Shown piece after piece: positions 18,158 through 28,124 of a DNA stretch of 64,000 bases (the first letter of the stretch is position 1; each line of letters opens with the position of its first letter). The stretch is from Mycoplasmatota bacterium (GTDB lineage: Bacteria > Bacillota_I > Bacilli_A > Acholeplasmatales > Acholeplasmataceae). The stretch lies in contig CP076021.1 in the NCBI GenBank assembly GCA_018622495.1, forward strand, positions 806,001-870,000. Direction: 5' to 3'. The notes beneath the pieces are model-generated. The model was not told the DNA's origin, searched no databases, and was given only the letters and a program-made list of their open reading frames with translations. The position numbers and the translations under genes were made by a program.

Positions 18158-18466
18158 TTAATCCTCCAAGAGTTCATGGGTGATATTGATGAAATCAACC
18201 CATTCTTTTTTTAATATAGTTAGCCTTTTTTCTCCATTTTTTGTAATTGTATAATATTTTCTAACAGGGCCACTAGAAGCTTCAGAAAGATATGTTGTTA
18301 AATAACCTTCATCTTTTAGTTTTCTAAGTATTGGATAAACAGTACCATGAGATATACTCATATTTTTTGATAAAGTATCTGATATATCATAGCCATAGTA
18401 GTCTTTTTTATTTAAATAGTTAAGAACTAAAAGTTCTAAAACACCTTTTTTATATTGTATGTTCAT
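18158..18466 (-). CDS. PadR-family transcriptional regulator
   Basis: About 102 residues. The winged helix spans most of the protein: YKKGVLELLVLNYLNKKDYYGYDISDTL, then SISHGTVYPILRKLKDEGYLTT and a wing RKYYTITKNGEKRL. ATG 18466 is chosen because AAAGG is correctly spaced; longer starts run into the upstream gene. It lies two bases from the DUF1700 gene on the same strand and probably regulates it. Helices beyond residue 90 would provide the dimer interface. Confidence 0.88.
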   Translation of the reverse strand: MNIQYKKGVLELLVLNYLNKKDYYGYDISDTLSKNMSISHGTVYPILRKLKDEGYLTTYLSEASSGPVRKYYTITKNGEKRLTILKKEWVDFINITHELLED

Positions 18467-19154
18467 GACGTACCTTTTCATTTGTATAGATTTTTTTATT
18501 AATGACATGAAATATTGATATCATTATTCTATATAGGAGCAATAAAGAAGAAAAATATATCATAAATATAAGAGTTGTGACTTCGTTGTTTTGAATAATT
18601 TCTTTCAAAATATCGCCTTGTAACAACACATTGATGAAAATGTAAGGATTGCTAAATGATATAAAACGATGTACTACAATATAATATGCTAGAAATAGTA
18701 GAGTGAAAATATAAAATGATTTATTATTCTTTTGAACAAACATATCATGCTTCATGACGAGAATGCTTGTATAAAATAATATAGCGTGATTTAGAAAAGC
18801 CATGGATGCATCATATAAAGTTAACTCCATAAAATAAGATTTACCTAAGAAGATGAAGCTAACTAAATAACCTAATCCAGATAAAAATGCGCCAAATGTA
18901 GCGAATGGTTTCAACCATTTGATATGAAAAATCATTGAAATTGAGAAAATAAAATAAGATATTGTTGAAAATTCAATCGGTATTTTTTGAATATTTAACG
19001 TGAGTCCATATATAGTGTATTCAGTAAGTTTTAAAAAGAATAAAACATATAATAAAGTCATGATAATAAGTTGTTGTTGTTTTTTATTGTAATGTTTATA
19101 ACTAAAAATTGTAAAAGCTATAAATGATATGAAAATTGGTATTGTAAATAACAT
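18450..19154 (-). CDS. YwaF/TMEM164-like integral membrane protein
   Basis: A 234-residue protein with seven likely membrane helices. The segment IPIEFSTISYFIFSISM and later FGAFLSGLGYLVSF, with NHAILFYTSILV, resemble the YwaF family (TIGR02206). The family's function is unknown. Its end overlaps the start of the PadR gene. A second YwaF-like protein lies at 45530-46360. Confidence 0.6.
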   Translation of the reverse strand: MLFTIPIFISFIAFTIFSYKHYNKKQQQLIIMTLLYVLFFLKLTEYTIYGLTLNIQKIPIEFSTISYFIFSISMIFHIKWLKPFATFGAFLSGLGYLVSFIFLGKSYFMELTLYDASMAFLNHAILFYTSILVMKHDMFVQKNNKSFYIFTLLFLAYYIVVHRFISFSNPYIFINVLLQGDILKEIIQNNEVTTLIFMIYFSSLLLLYRIMISIFHVINKKIYTNEKVRHEHTI

Positions 19155-19298
19155 GTTTTATCTCCTATCTTTTGTATACTACTATACATTATATAATAGA
19201 TTAAAAATAAAATCAATAACTTTGATTATGATAAATAAAATCGCTTTAAGCATGTGTTATAATAACAGTAGACATTTTTAGAAAGTGTGATGATATAT

Positions 19299-19781
19299 AT
19301 GTATAAATATACATTAGCGTTTCTTATTCAAGGAAATAAGGTATTACTTATTAACAGAAATAAAACACCTTGGATGGGATCATGGAATGGCGTCGGTGGA
19401 AAAATAGAAGCTGATGAGCAAATATTTTATTCAATAACAAGAGAAATTAAAGAAGAAACAGATATTGATATCAATATGGATCATTTAATATATAAAGGTA
19501 CTGTGACTTGGGATGTATTTGATGCACAAGGCAATGGACTTTATTTGTTTATTTGTAGACTTCCGGAAGATTTAGATTACAAAACACCTAAAGTAGTCGC
19601 TGAAGGTATTTTGGATTGGAAACCAATTGATTGGGCAATAGATAAAAAAAATCAAGGTATTGCTAAAAATATTCCTTATTTTTTAAAGCATGCACTTGAC
19701 TCGAAATCAACATATAATTATCACTGTACTTTTGAAGGTGACCAACTTAAAAATGTAGATATAAAGGAATTAATCAAATGA
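19299..19781 (+). CDS. Nudix hydrolase, MutT/8-oxo-dGTP diphosphatase-like
   Basis: About 160 residues. The Nudix box is complete: GGKIEADEQIFYSITREIKEETDI (Gx5Ex7REUxEE). N-terminal YTLAFLIQGNKVLLINRNKTPWMGSWNGVGG is typical of nucleotide-cleaning Nudix enzymes. Starts at GTG 19287 or ATG 19290 are also possible; none has a strong ribosome binding site. It overlaps the next gene (ATGA). Confidence 0.85.
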   Translation: MYKYTLAFLIQGNKVLLINRNKTPWMGSWNGVGGKIEADEQIFYSITREIKEETDIDINMDHLIYKGTVTWDVFDAQGNGLYLFICRLPEDLDYKTPKVVAEGILDWKPIDWAIDKKNQGIAKNIPYFLKHALDSKSTYNYHCTFEGDQLKNVDIKELIK

Positions 19782-20242
19782 TATTTGTATACATATTAAC
19801 ACCTTTACTAGTGATTGTTATTATTCTATATATATTAATCAAAAAAGCAGAAAAGAAATTGATTAGTCAAACAAAAGAGATGCTTGGTCATTATGGAAAC
19901 TTTAATGATGACAATCAAAGTTTAATCATAAATAATGATACATTTAAGGTTGTTTTTTATAAAGTACCTTCTCATGCGAAATTCACCATTAACAGTCCTA
20001 AAATCTGGGAAATAAGAACACATTCAAATCAAAAAATTATGAATGTTTCAAATTTATTATCAGGTAGTGAAAAAAAACTCATTATAATATACCCAAATAA
20101 TTCAAGAATTAAAAGATACATCAATGAAAATGAAATGGTTTTTATTGATGATACATTCTTTTTAAATATGTATATGATCACAATTGATAAATTAGAGCCG
20201 TTTTTAGCAACATTAAAAGGAGATGACACAATTGGAGTATAA
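19778..20242 (+). CDS. Membrane-anchored protein of unknown function
   Basis: A 154-residue protein with one N-terminal helix (MIFVYILTPLLVIVIILYILI) followed by a soluble, mostly beta-rich region. I do not recognise the family. It overlaps its neighbours on both sides, so it belongs to the Nudix-thioesterase-ABC-F unit. Confidence 0.6.
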   Translation: MIFVYILTPLLVIVIILYILIKKAEKKLISQTKEMLGHYGNFNDDNQSLIINNDTFKVVFYKVPSHAKFTINSPKIWEIRTHSNQKIMNVSNLLSGSEKKLIIIYPNNSRIKRYINENEMVFIDDTFFLNMYMITIDKLEPFLATLKGDDTIGV

Positions 20243-20744
20243 AGTATTAAAAAAACAAAATAACGCAAGTAAATGCTTTATATGTGGCATTCATAATGAT
20301 AAAGGACTTCATGCACGTTATTATGAATTAGAAAATGAACAAGTCATAGCAATTGTTAAAGGTGATGATCTTCATCAAAGTTTTCCTGGACGCATGCATG
20401 GTGGTATTATTTCAGCACTTTTAGATGAAACAATCGGAAGAGCAATTCAAATAAATTATCCTGACACATGGAGTGTCACCATTGATTTAACAACTAAATT
20501 TTTAAAACCTATGCCACTTGATGAAACACTATATGTTGTCGGGTATATCGTAAATCAAAGACACCAAGTATTTTTTGGTGAGGGCTATATCTGTGATAAA
20601 AATCAAAACATATTAGCAACCGCTAAAGCTAGATATTTTGAAAAAAATATTAAAGATATTTTAGAGACACAAGAAGATTTAGGAGACGAATGGATTTACG
20701 TAGAAGATAAGCAGATGCCTAAATCATTCAATTTACCAAAATGA
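20223..20744 (+). CDS. Hotdog-fold acyl-CoA thioesterase (PaaI/4HBT type)
   Basis: A 173-residue single hotdog domain. RMHGGIISALLDETIGRA is the HGG...D/E active-site helix region, and TTKFLKPMPLDETLYVVGYI is the following strand pair. An N-terminal CFICGIHND could bind metal. The ATG at 20223 touches its AGGAG; a TTG at 20232 would be better spaced, so the start is uncertain. Its stop overlaps the ABC-F start. Confidence 0.8.
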   Translation: MTQLEYKVLKKQNNASKCFICGIHNDKGLHARYYELENEQVIAIVKGDDLHQSFPGRMHGGIISALLDETIGRAIQINYPDTWSVTIDLTTKFLKPMPLDETLYVVGYIVNQRHQVFFGEGYICDKNQNILATAKARYFEKNIKDILETQEDLGDEWIYVEDKQMPKSFNLPK

Positions 20745-22285
20745 GTTTATTAGAAGTAAAAGATATAACATTTAGTTATGCAGACAAAAAAATATATTTA
20801 GAAGCATCTATGCGATTATTTGCAGGTGAACACGCTGTATTGGTTGGACCTAATGGTTGTGGTAAATCAACATTACTAAAAATGTTAGATAAAAGTCTAA
20901 AACCAGATAGTGGATCCATAGATTGGCTACCACATGTTAAAGTAGGTTATTTAGATCAATATGCAAAAATTGATCCATCACTTAAAGTGAAAAGATATCT
21001 ATATGATGTGTTTTTACCTTTTTTTGAAAAAGAAGATGAAATGAATAGATTATATAATGAAGTAGCTATAGCACCTATTGCAGAACAAGATAGATTATTA
21101 AAATGGGCGAGCGACCTTCAAGAACAACTTTTGGATTCAAATTTTTACGCCATTAAATCACTCGTTGGAAATATTATTCATGGTTTAGGTTTAACCATGG
21201 ATGTATTAGAACAAACCATTGATACCCTATCTGGTGGTATGCGTGCTAAGATTATATTAGGTAAATTATTATTAGAAGAAAATGATGTGTTGCTTCTTGA
21301 TGAACCAACAAACTTCCTAGATGTTAAGCATATTGAATGGTTAACTAAATTTTTAAATGGTTATGATAAAGCATTTATTGTTGTATCGCATCATGAGGGA
21401 TTACTTAAAGATATTGCAAAAACAGTTTTTGCTGTTGAAACAGCAAAGATTACACGTTACAAAGGTGATTTTGATTATTATCTTGGTGAACGTGATCAAA
21501 GATTAGCGATTCAGCAAAAAGCATTTGATAATCAACAAAACTACATTAAGAAAACAGAAGATTTTATTAAGAAAAATATTGTGAGAGCAAGTACGACAAA
21601 ACGTGCACAATCAAGAAGAAAAATGCTTGCTAAAATTGAAAGAATTCATGAACCTCATAAATCTAAAACATATCATTTTAAATTCCCTTTTACTGTACCT
21701 ACAGGTAAAAAAGTATTAGTAACTAATGAATTAGAAATTGGTTATAGTGATCCTTTATTAGAACCACTATCACTTGTGATAAGAAAAGAAGAAAAAGTCG
21801 CTATTACAGGTAGAAATGGTGTAGGTAAATCAACCTTTATTAAATCTGTCTTAGAAAAGATACCGACATTAGGTGGTTCATTTCATTGGATTGATACAGC
21901 ACAAATATCATATTTTGCACAAGATATGATTTATGATACCGACATCACAGCTTTTCAAGTGATTCATGGAGAATATCCTGGTTTCACAAAGAAAGAAGTA
22001 ATGAGTTTACTTGCTGCACATGGTATTAATTATGATATGGCAACAAGAAAAATGAAAAGCTTATCAGGTGGTGAGCAAACAAAAGTTAGACTTGCTATAT
22101 TAAAACATCAAAAGAGCAATGTTCTGATTCTAGATGAACCAACAAATCATTTAGATCAAGCGGCTAAAGATGCTTTAATGGATGCTTTAATTGAATATCC
22201 CGGAACAATGATTCTTGTATCACATGAAGTTGATTTTTATAAAGAAATATGTGATTATGAAATATCACTATTTGAAGTAGAATAA
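20741..22285 (+). CDS. ABC-F family ATPase
   Basis: A 514-residue soluble protein with two ABC cassettes and no membrane segments. Walker A GPNGCGKSTL and GRNGVGKSTF; signatures LSGGMRAKI and LSGGEQTKV; Walker B LLLDEPTNFLD and LILDEPTNHLD. The linker (about 245-310) is rich in lysine and arginine, as expected for the P-site tRNA interaction motif. ABC-F proteins act on the ribosome in translation or antibiotic protection. Which subfamily this is cannot be told here. A terminator follows directly. Confidence 0.92.
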   Translation: MSLLEVKDITFSYADKKIYLEASMRLFAGEHAVLVGPNGCGKSTLLKMLDKSLKPDSGSIDWLPHVKVGYLDQYAKIDPSLKVKRYLYDVFLPFFEKEDEMNRLYNEVAIAPIAEQDRLLKWASDLQEQLLDSNFYAIKSLVGNIIHGLGLTMDVLEQTIDTLSGGMRAKIILGKLLLEENDVLLLDEPTNFLDVKHIEWLTKFLNGYDKAFIVVSHHEGLLKDIAKTVFAVETAKITRYKGDFDYYLGERDQRLAIQQKAFDNQQNYIKKTEDFIKKNIVRASTTKRAQSRRKMLAKIERIHEPHKSKTYHFKFPFTVPTGKKVLVTNELEIGYSDPLLEPLSLVIRKEEKVAITGRNGVGKSTFIKSVLEKIPTLGGSFHWIDTAQISYFAQDMIYDTDITAFQVIHGEYPGFTKKEVMSLLAAHGINYDMATRKMKSLSGGEQTKVRLAILKHQKSNVLILDEPTNHLDQAAKDALMDALIEYPGTMILVSHEVDFYKEICDYEISLFEVE

Positions 22286-22304
22286 GGAGCTTATGCTCCT
22301 TTTT
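22284..22304 (+). terminator. Rho-independent terminator after the ABC-F gene
   Basis: AAGGAGC pairs with GCTCCTT over TTAT, followed by TTTATTTG. Confidence 0.8.
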
Positions 22305-22306
22305 AT

Positions 22307-22362
22307 TTGACAAATATAAGTGTTCAGTATATGATAAATATACCCCCCTTATGAGAGGGCTA
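22307..22362 (+). promoter_or_regulatory. Copper operon promoter with CsoR-like operator
   Basis: TTGACA (22307-22312), 17 bases, TATGAT (22330-22335). Directly after comes TACCCCCCTT and then GAGAGGGCTA, an imperfect G/C-rich dyad at 22341-22362 that stands out in this A+T-rich DNA and resembles CsoR sites. CsoR encoded at the end of the operon would release it when bound to Cu(I). Confidence 0.7.
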
Positions 22363-22385
22363 AAATATAAGAAGAGGTGTTTGAT

Positions 22386-22598
22386 ATGAAAACAGTTGAA
22401 TATAGTATTAAAGGTATGACTTGCACAGGGTGCAGTAGCAGTGTTAAACGTGTATTAGATAGACAGCAAGCAATTAAAAGTGCTGAGGTTAGTTTGGAAA
22501 ATGAAATGGCAAAAGTAACTTATGATGAACATGAAATTGATGATCAACAAATCATTAACTTGATTAATCGTCTAGACTTTAAAGCAAGTCTTAAATAA
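22386..22598 (+). CDS. copZ: Copper chaperone CopZ-like protein
   Basis: A 70-residue heavy-metal-associated domain with GMTCTGCSSSV (CxxC) near residue 10. It would carry Cu(I) to CopA. ATG 22386 is chosen because GAGGTG is eight to nine bases upstream; a GTG at 22377 overlaps that site. The CopA start follows the stop with no gap. Confidence 0.9.
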   Translation: MKTVEYSIKGMTCTGCSSSVKRVLDRQQAIKSAEVSLENEMAKVTYDEHEIDDQQIINLINRLDFKASLK

Positions 22599-25055
22599 AT
22601 GAAACAAATTAAATTAGAACTTATTGGCATGAGTTGTGCATCTTGTGCAAATAGTATTGATAAAGTATTAAACAAATTAGAAGGTGTTAAACAAGCATCT
22701 GTAAATCTTGCAAATGATACAACACTTATTGATTATGATGAACAGGTCATCAATATAGATGATTTGATTCATGCCATTGAAGCAATTGGTTATGATGCTA
22801 AAGTTAATCAAGATCAGCATCATATTGAATTAATGATGCGCATTGAAGGAATGACTTGTGCCTCATGTGCTGCAAATGTTGATCGTGCAGTACGTAAATT
22901 AGACGGTGTGATTGATGTTCATGTCAATATTGCTAATGACAAGATGAAAATATCATTTGATCAAAATAAAATAAAATTATCACACATAAAAAAAGCAGTA
23001 TATGATGCAGGTTACGATGCTTTTTTAATAGAACAATTTGAAGACGCAATTGATCCTGATCTTATTAAAATGCAAAAAGCAAAACAAAAAGTCATGATAT
23101 CGATGTCGATAACAATATTAATGATGACATTGATGATCATCCATATGTTTGTCATAGAAATCCCTTTATATACGTTGATAGTTGCGATGATGGGATTTCC
23201 AGTAGTATTTATATTAGGAAAAAATGTACATAAAGGTAGTTTTAAATCATTAAAGAGTGGACATCCAAATATGGATGTTTTAGTATCCCTTGGAAGCATG
23301 CCACCTTACTTAATAGGTTTATTAGGATTGTTTTTACCAATTCAAACATTTATTGAAATGGCAACAACCATTATGACATTTCATTTATTGGGTAAATTCT
23401 TAGAAGCGCGTGCAAAAGGAAAAGCATCAGTTGCGATTAAGAAATTAATTGAACTAGGATCAAAGACTGCACGTATCATCATTGATGGACAAGAAATAGA
23501 AGTATTATCTTCTGAGTTATCAGTTGGTGATCTCATGGTCATAAAACCTGGGGAAAAAATTCCATCTGATGGTTTAATTATTGAAGGCGAATCTTTTATT
23601 GATGAATCTTTAGCTACAGGTGAATCTATGCCTGTTAGAAGAGTTAAAGGAGACGCAGTTATTGGAGCTACTATAAATAAAGAAGGACTTTTAAAGGTTG
23701 AAGTGTCTAAAGTAGGTCAAGATACATTCTTAGCACAAGTCATTCATTTAGTTGAAGCTTGTCAAGGATCAAAGGTACCTATTCAAGCATTTGCAGATAA
23801 AGTAACAGGTTATTTTGTGCCTGCTATTATGGTAATTACACTATTAACATTTACATCGTTTTTAATCTTTCCAAGTTTCCATCTTTCTATTTTAAGTATT
23901 TTTGATTTTCTACCTTGGATAAATACAGACTTAAATCAACTAACGCTTGCATTTATTACAGCAACTTCAGTGTTAGTCATTGCGTGTCCTTGTGCACTTG
24001 GTCTTGGAACGCCGACTGCTTTAATGGTTGGTTCAGGTATAGGTGCTGAGCAGGGTATACTTATTCGTCAAGGTGAAGCAGTACAAACATTAAAAGATAT
24101 AAAAGCTATTGCATTTGATAAAACAGGAACATTAACAATTGGAAAACCACAAGTGACTGATATCTTATCAGATGATATAAACAATGTATTACAAATAGCT
24201 GCTTCCTTAGAACAAGGATCAGAACATCCTTTAGCACAAGCAATCATTTCAAAGGCAGTAGAAGAAAATTTAGACATGTTAAATATAGAAAATTTCACTG
24301 CTGTAGCTGGTATGGGTATACTTGGAGAAATTAATCATACGATCATTCACATTGGTAATAGAAAATTTATGGAAAGTGAATCAATTGATTATAAGTCATA
24401 TGACGAAAAAATGATTAACTTAGAAAATGATGCAAAAACTGTTATGCTTATAGCAAAAGATAGAAAGACAATTGGTTTAATAGCAGTAGCAGATCAAGTT
24501 AAACCTGAAGCAAAGAAAGTTATTGAAATACTCAATCAATTAAATTTAAAAACCATTATGATTACAGGTGATAATCAATATACAGCAAAAGCTATTGCAA
24601 ATCAAATCGGTTTAACTGACTATATAAGCGATGTTTTACCTGAAGGTAAAGTTGATGCAGTCAAAACTTTGCAAGCTAGCTATGGCTTAGTATCAATGGT
24701 TGGAGACGGTATTAATGATGCGCCTGCTTTAAAACAAGCTAATGTAGGTATCGCACTTGGTACAGGTACAGATGTAGCCATTGAAGCTGCGGATATGACT
24801 TTAGTTAATGGTCAATTAGATACAATATTAAAAGCTATTACTTTATCAAATGCAATGTTTAAAAAGATTAAGCAAAATTATTTTTGGGCATGGTTCTATA
24901 ATGCACTGATGATTCCGTTTGCAATGTTTGGGTTACTACATCCAATGATAGGTGCTGCTGCAATGTCTTTATCATCTCTAAATGTTATATATAATTCATT
25001 ACGTTTGAAAAAAGTTAATTTAAATAAATATTGGGAGGTATATCATGAAGCATGA
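22599..25055 (+). CDS. copA: Copper-exporting P1B-type ATPase
   Basis: An 818-residue protein with two N-terminal metal-binding domains (GMSCASC near 10 and GMTCASC near 83). Eight membrane helices are expected, including CPCALG in the metal path. The phosphorylation site is DKTGTLT; also visible are TGES (actuator), SEHPLAQA (nucleotide domain) and GDGINDAPAL. It pumps Cu(I) out of the cell. It sits between copZ and csoR, overlapping the latter by 11 bases. Confidence 0.96.
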   Translation: MKQIKLELIGMSCASCANSIDKVLNKLEGVKQASVNLANDTTLIDYDEQVINIDDLIHAIEAIGYDAKVNQDQHHIELMMRIEGMTCASCAANVDRAVRKLDGVIDVHVNIANDKMKISFDQNKIKLSHIKKAVYDAGYDAFLIEQFEDAIDPDLIKMQKAKQKVMISMSITILMMTLMIIHMFVIEIPLYTLIVAMMGFPVVFILGKNVHKGSFKSLKSGHPNMDVLVSLGSMPPYLIGLLGLFLPIQTFIEMATTIMTFHLLGKFLEARAKGKASVAIKKLIELGSKTARIIIDGQEIEVLSSELSVGDLMVIKPGEKIPSDGLIIEGESFIDESLATGESMPVRRVKGDAVIGATINKEGLLKVEVSKVGQDTFLAQVIHLVEACQGSKVPIQAFADKVTGYFVPAIMVITLLTFTSFLIFPSFHLSILSIFDFLPWINTDLNQLTLAFITATSVLVIACPCALGLGTPTALMVGSGIGAEQGILIRQGEAVQTLKDIKAIAFDKTGTLTIGKPQVTDILSDDINNVLQIAASLEQGSEHPLAQAIISKAVEENLDMLNIENFTAVAGMGILGEINHTIIHIGNRKFMESESIDYKSYDEKMINLENDAKTVMLIAKDRKTIGLIAVADQVKPEAKKVIEILNQLNLKTIMITGDNQYTAKAIANQIGLTDYISDVLPEGKVDAVKTLQASYGLVSMVGDGINDAPALKQANVGIALGTGTDVAIEAADMTLVNGQLDTILKAITLSNAMFKKIKQNYFWAWFYNALMIPFAMFGLLHPMIGAAAMSLSSLNVIYNSLRLKKVNLNKYWEVYHEA

Positions 25056-25305
25056 TCGCACTAAAGCAATTAATTTATTTAAAACTGCAAAAGGTCAGAT
25101 AGAAGCAACAATTAGGATGGCAGAAGATAACAGATATTGTGTTGATGTTGCCAATCAAGTAGAAGCAACTTCTGCATTGCTTAAAAAAGCAAATCTGCTT
25201 ATATTACAAGATCACATTAATACATGTGTTAAAGCATCTTTTGAAGATGGTACGAGCGAAGAGAAAATTGAAGAAATTATGAAACTTATTCAAAAATATA
25301 TGTAA
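25045..25305 (+). CDS. csoR: CsoR-type copper-sensing repressor
   Basis: An 86-residue all-helical DUF156 protein. The Cu(I) ligands are present: cysteine in RYCVDV, then HINTC (H-x3-C). RBS GGGAGG lies within the end of copA. It would repress the promoter at 22307. Its terminator is the left copy of the duplicated hairpin beside the IS1182 element. Confidence 0.93.
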   Translation: MKHDRTKAINLFKTAKGQIEATIRMAEDNRYCVDVANQVEATSALLKKANLLILQDHINTCVKASFEDGTSEEKIEEIMKLIQKYM

Positions 25306-25306
25306 A

Positions 25307-25327
25307 AAAAGAGCCTTATAGGCTCTT
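25307..25327. terminator. Terminator hairpin, left copy (target duplication of IS1182-type element)
   Basis: AAGAGCC pairs with GGCTCTT over five bases. This 21-bp segment abuts the left end of the IS and matches 26949-26969, abutting the right end, at 20 of 21 positions. It terminates csoR. Confidence 0.85.
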
Positions 25328-26948
25328 CAGACTGTTGAAAAAAGCCCCATTTAAAAACTCAAGGTTAATTTGAGATTAAAAAAGGGCTTTTTCTTTTGCC
25401 ATTTTGATAAGAGTTTGACGATCAGAGTTGATAAATTAATGGATACGTGTTCTTTTAATGCTCTTTCAGCTAATCTTAATGCCATTTTTTTGACATTCAT
25501 GCATGAGAAAGTAAGCGATATATGATCGCTTGCTTTTTTTAAGCCCCGATAATAGGTGAATCGCCCCTGGTGTCTTTCCTTGAAATCTCCAAAACACCTT
25601 TCTATGGTCTGTTTCCTTAAGGCGTATTTCTCTTTTCCATATTCTGATTTTCTAATCTCATCAGAAAATCTAAAGTAGTCTTGGTACACGGAAATTCTAA
25701 GTGTTTTTTTCTTTTCTTTTGGGCTCATACATTTGCTTTTAAATGGACATGCCTGACATATCGTCTGATCGCAGCGATACTCTTTATAGCCTTGACGGTT
25801 TGTGGTTTTATAGATGAGTGTTTCATAGTTTGGGCACGTATAACTATCTGTTTGCTCATCATATAAAAACTTATGATTGCCAAAGTCACCTTTATGAGCA
25901 TTTGTACGCTTATAAGGCATTAAAGGGAGTATCTGCTTGTCAGAGATTGCTTTGATGATCGGACCTGTTTTATAACCTGCATCTAATCCAGCAGCTTCAA
26001 TAAGTCCTTCATACCTATCATTGATGCGTTCAAATACCTCTTTAAATATTTGTGAGTCATGGATGTTTGATGGTTTTAATACTTGTCCTAGAATAAATCC
26101 ATGTCTATCACACACTGCGTGTGAGTTATAGGAGAAATTATGTTCTTTTTCACCTTTATTAAGCCATCCTGAATCAGGATCTGTTTTACTTTCTTTTTTC
26201 GTTTCTTTTCATCTTTTTGCTTTTGAGGTGGCAGCGGCTTTTTATCGTTTTCTTTGCGATCTTCATTAATCACTTCTAAAACTTCTTTTTCAAACACACT
26301 TTTTTCTTTTTGAATCATTTTATCGACATATTTCTTTTTGTTTGCACTTGCTTTAATATGTGTGCTATCGATAAATATATAGGTTGGATCAATTAAGTTT
26401 GATGCTTCTATTTGTTTTAAAAATCCTTCAAAGACTTTCTCATAAATGTCGGTGTCATAAAATCGGTTCGTATAAGCTTTAGAATAGGTTGAATGATCAG
26501 GTACATTTTACGTAAATGGTATACCCAAAAAATATCGATATGCGATATTGACTTTAATTTCTTCACAGGTCCTTCGATACTTGATATCCCAAAAGTTGAT
26601 TTTAAAATTGCGATTTTAAAGAGAACGACTGGGTCATATCCTGGTCGTCCAATATCACTATAATAAGGTTTTGCTAACTCTCTGATAAATGTATAATCCA
26701 CATGTTTGATGAGTTTTCTTACTAAATGATCTTTTGGTACGATATCTTCCATCGTTGACATAATAAACTCATCTTTTGCTTGTGTCTTTTGATGACTCAT
26801 AATTCCACCGCCCTTATAATTGTATTTTATTATTTGACGATTCACTTTTATAGAGTTGTGTGATATTTTTCACAACTTTGTGGATAACTTTTTGTTCTAT
26901 ATTAAAAAAAGCACCTTTCACAAAGAAAAGTACTTTTTCAACAGTCTG
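25328..26948 (-). mobile_element. IS1182-family insertion sequence, degenerate (1621 bp)
   Basis: The ends are perfect 15-bp inverted repeats (CAGACTGTTGAAAAA at 25328 and its complement ending at 26948). The transposase gene fills the interior but is broken. The element has inserted into a single bidirectional terminator between csoR and ispG, with a 21-bp direct duplication of that terminator. ISfinder lists a very variable duplication length for IS1182-type elements, as I recall, so 21 bp is plausible. Confidence 0.85.
25351..26800 (-). pseudogene. IS1182-family transposase, multiply disrupted
   Basis: From ATG 26800 the protein starts MSHQKTQAKDEF, with YYSDIGRPGYDPVVLFKI (the family's N-terminal region). 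The frame is lost near 26575. The next stretch reads VNIAYRYFLGIPFT, a TAA at 26510-26508 (minus strand), then NVPDHSTYSKAY and TYIFIDSTHIKA (catalytic Asp). It shifts again near 26200, and the rest reads SGWLNKGEKEHNFSYNSHAVCDRHG, LDAGYKT, a cysteine cluster CDQTICQACPFKSKC and IERCFGDFKERH (catalytic Glu). Three lesions in an otherwise conserved protein; all sit at a CG dinucleotide. Confidence 0.88.
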
Positions 26949-26969
26949 AAAAGAGCCTTTTAGGCTCTT
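26949..26969. terminator. Terminator hairpin, right copy (target duplication)
   Basis: Same 21-bp hairpin as 25307-25327 with T in place of A in the loop. It serves ispG on the minus strand, whose stop codon begins at the next base. Confidence 0.85.
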
Positions 26970-28034
26970 TTATATTGCTTGTTCTACGATTGAATCATCA
27001 TAATTATCAATTTCTTTGATAAGTTCATCGTATACATCTGCTTCTTTAATTTTCTTAATGACTTTGCCTTTTCTAAATAATAAAGCTTCGCCTTTACCAC
27101 CTGCAACACCAATGTCTGCATGTTTAGCTTCACCAGGACCGTTAACAGCACAACCCATTATGGCAACATTAATTGTTTTATTAACTTGTAATAAATAAGT
27201 TTCGATACGTTTCGCGATGTCAATCATATCATATTGAATACGTCCACAAGTTGGACAACTAATTAAGTTAGGTACTTTATCACGTAAATCTAGATTTTTA
27301 AGTATTTCTTTTGCAGCTTGAATTTCTACTCTTGGATCATCAGTTAATGATACACGAATCGTATTACCAATACCTTCATGTAATAAAATACCAATACCCA
27401 TCGCAGATTTAATTGCACCACTAAATGCAGTACCTGCTTCAGTGACACCTAAGTGAAGTGGATAAGGAAATTTTTTAGCAGCTAATCGATAAGTTTCAAT
27501 CATAAGATTCATATCGGTTGCTTTAAGTGAAATCGCAATATCGTGAAAATCCATAGATTCTAATATTTCAACATGATATTCAGCAGTTGCAACCATTAAT
27601 TCTGGTGTAGGTAGTGCTCTACCAGGTAGAGAACCACTATTAACGCCGATACGTATAGGAATATGTTTTGCTTTGCAAGCTTTAACGACAGCTTCGACTT
27701 GCTCACGCTTAGGAAGGTTACCAGGGTTTAATCTGATTTTATCAACGCCTTGATTAATTGCCTCTAGAGCAAGTTCATAATTGAAATGGATATCAGCAAC
27801 CAATGGAATTTTAATTTGCGCAATAATTTTACTTAATGATTTTGCATCTTCCATATCAAGTACTGCAACTCTTACAATATCGCATCCTGCATCAGTTAAA
27901 ATCTTTATTTGTGCAACGGTTGCATCAATATCTTTTGTAAAAGTATTTGTCATACTTTGAATATAAACTTTGTTGTTTCCGCCAAATGGTAGATCCCCTA
28001 CCATAAATTGTTTTGTCTTTTCTCTTTGTAACAT
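26970..28034 (-). CDS. ispG: 4-hydroxy-3-methylbut-2-en-1-yl diphosphate synthase
   Basis: About 354 residues. IspG (GcpE) makes HMBPP in the MEP isoprenoid pathway using a [4Fe-4S] cluster. The ligand cysteines are present: ISCPTCGR and the later MGCAVNGPGEA. N-terminal TIM-barrel motifs include VYIQSMTNT, ADIHF, KIRLNPGN and RIGVNSGSL. ATG 28034 has GGGTGA just upstream, better than a more distal start. A single gene facing the terminator that now borders the IS. Confidence 0.95.
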   Translation of the reverse strand: MLQREKTKQFMVGDLPFGGNNKVYIQSMTNTFTKDIDATVAQIKILTDAGCDIVRVAVLDMEDAKSLSKIIAQIKIPLVADIHFNYELALEAINQGVDKIRLNPGNLPKREQVEAVVKACKAKHIPIRIGVNSGSLPGRALPTPELMVATAEYHVEILESMDFHDIAISLKATDMNLMIETYRLAAKKFPYPLHLGVTEAGTAFSGAIKSAMGIGILLHEGIGNTIRVSLTDDPRVEIQAAKEILKNLDLRDKVPNLISCPTCGRIQYDMIDIAKRIETYLLQVNKTINVAIMGCAVNGPGEAKHADIGVAGGKGEALLFRKGKVIKKIKEADVYDELIKEIDNYDDSIVEQAI

Positions 28035-28124
28035 ATTATCACCCAGTACTATTATAGTCAAAATAGTTATAAAAATATAGTTATTTACATAAATATTTAA
28101 ATTAATAATAAAATACTAAAATCA

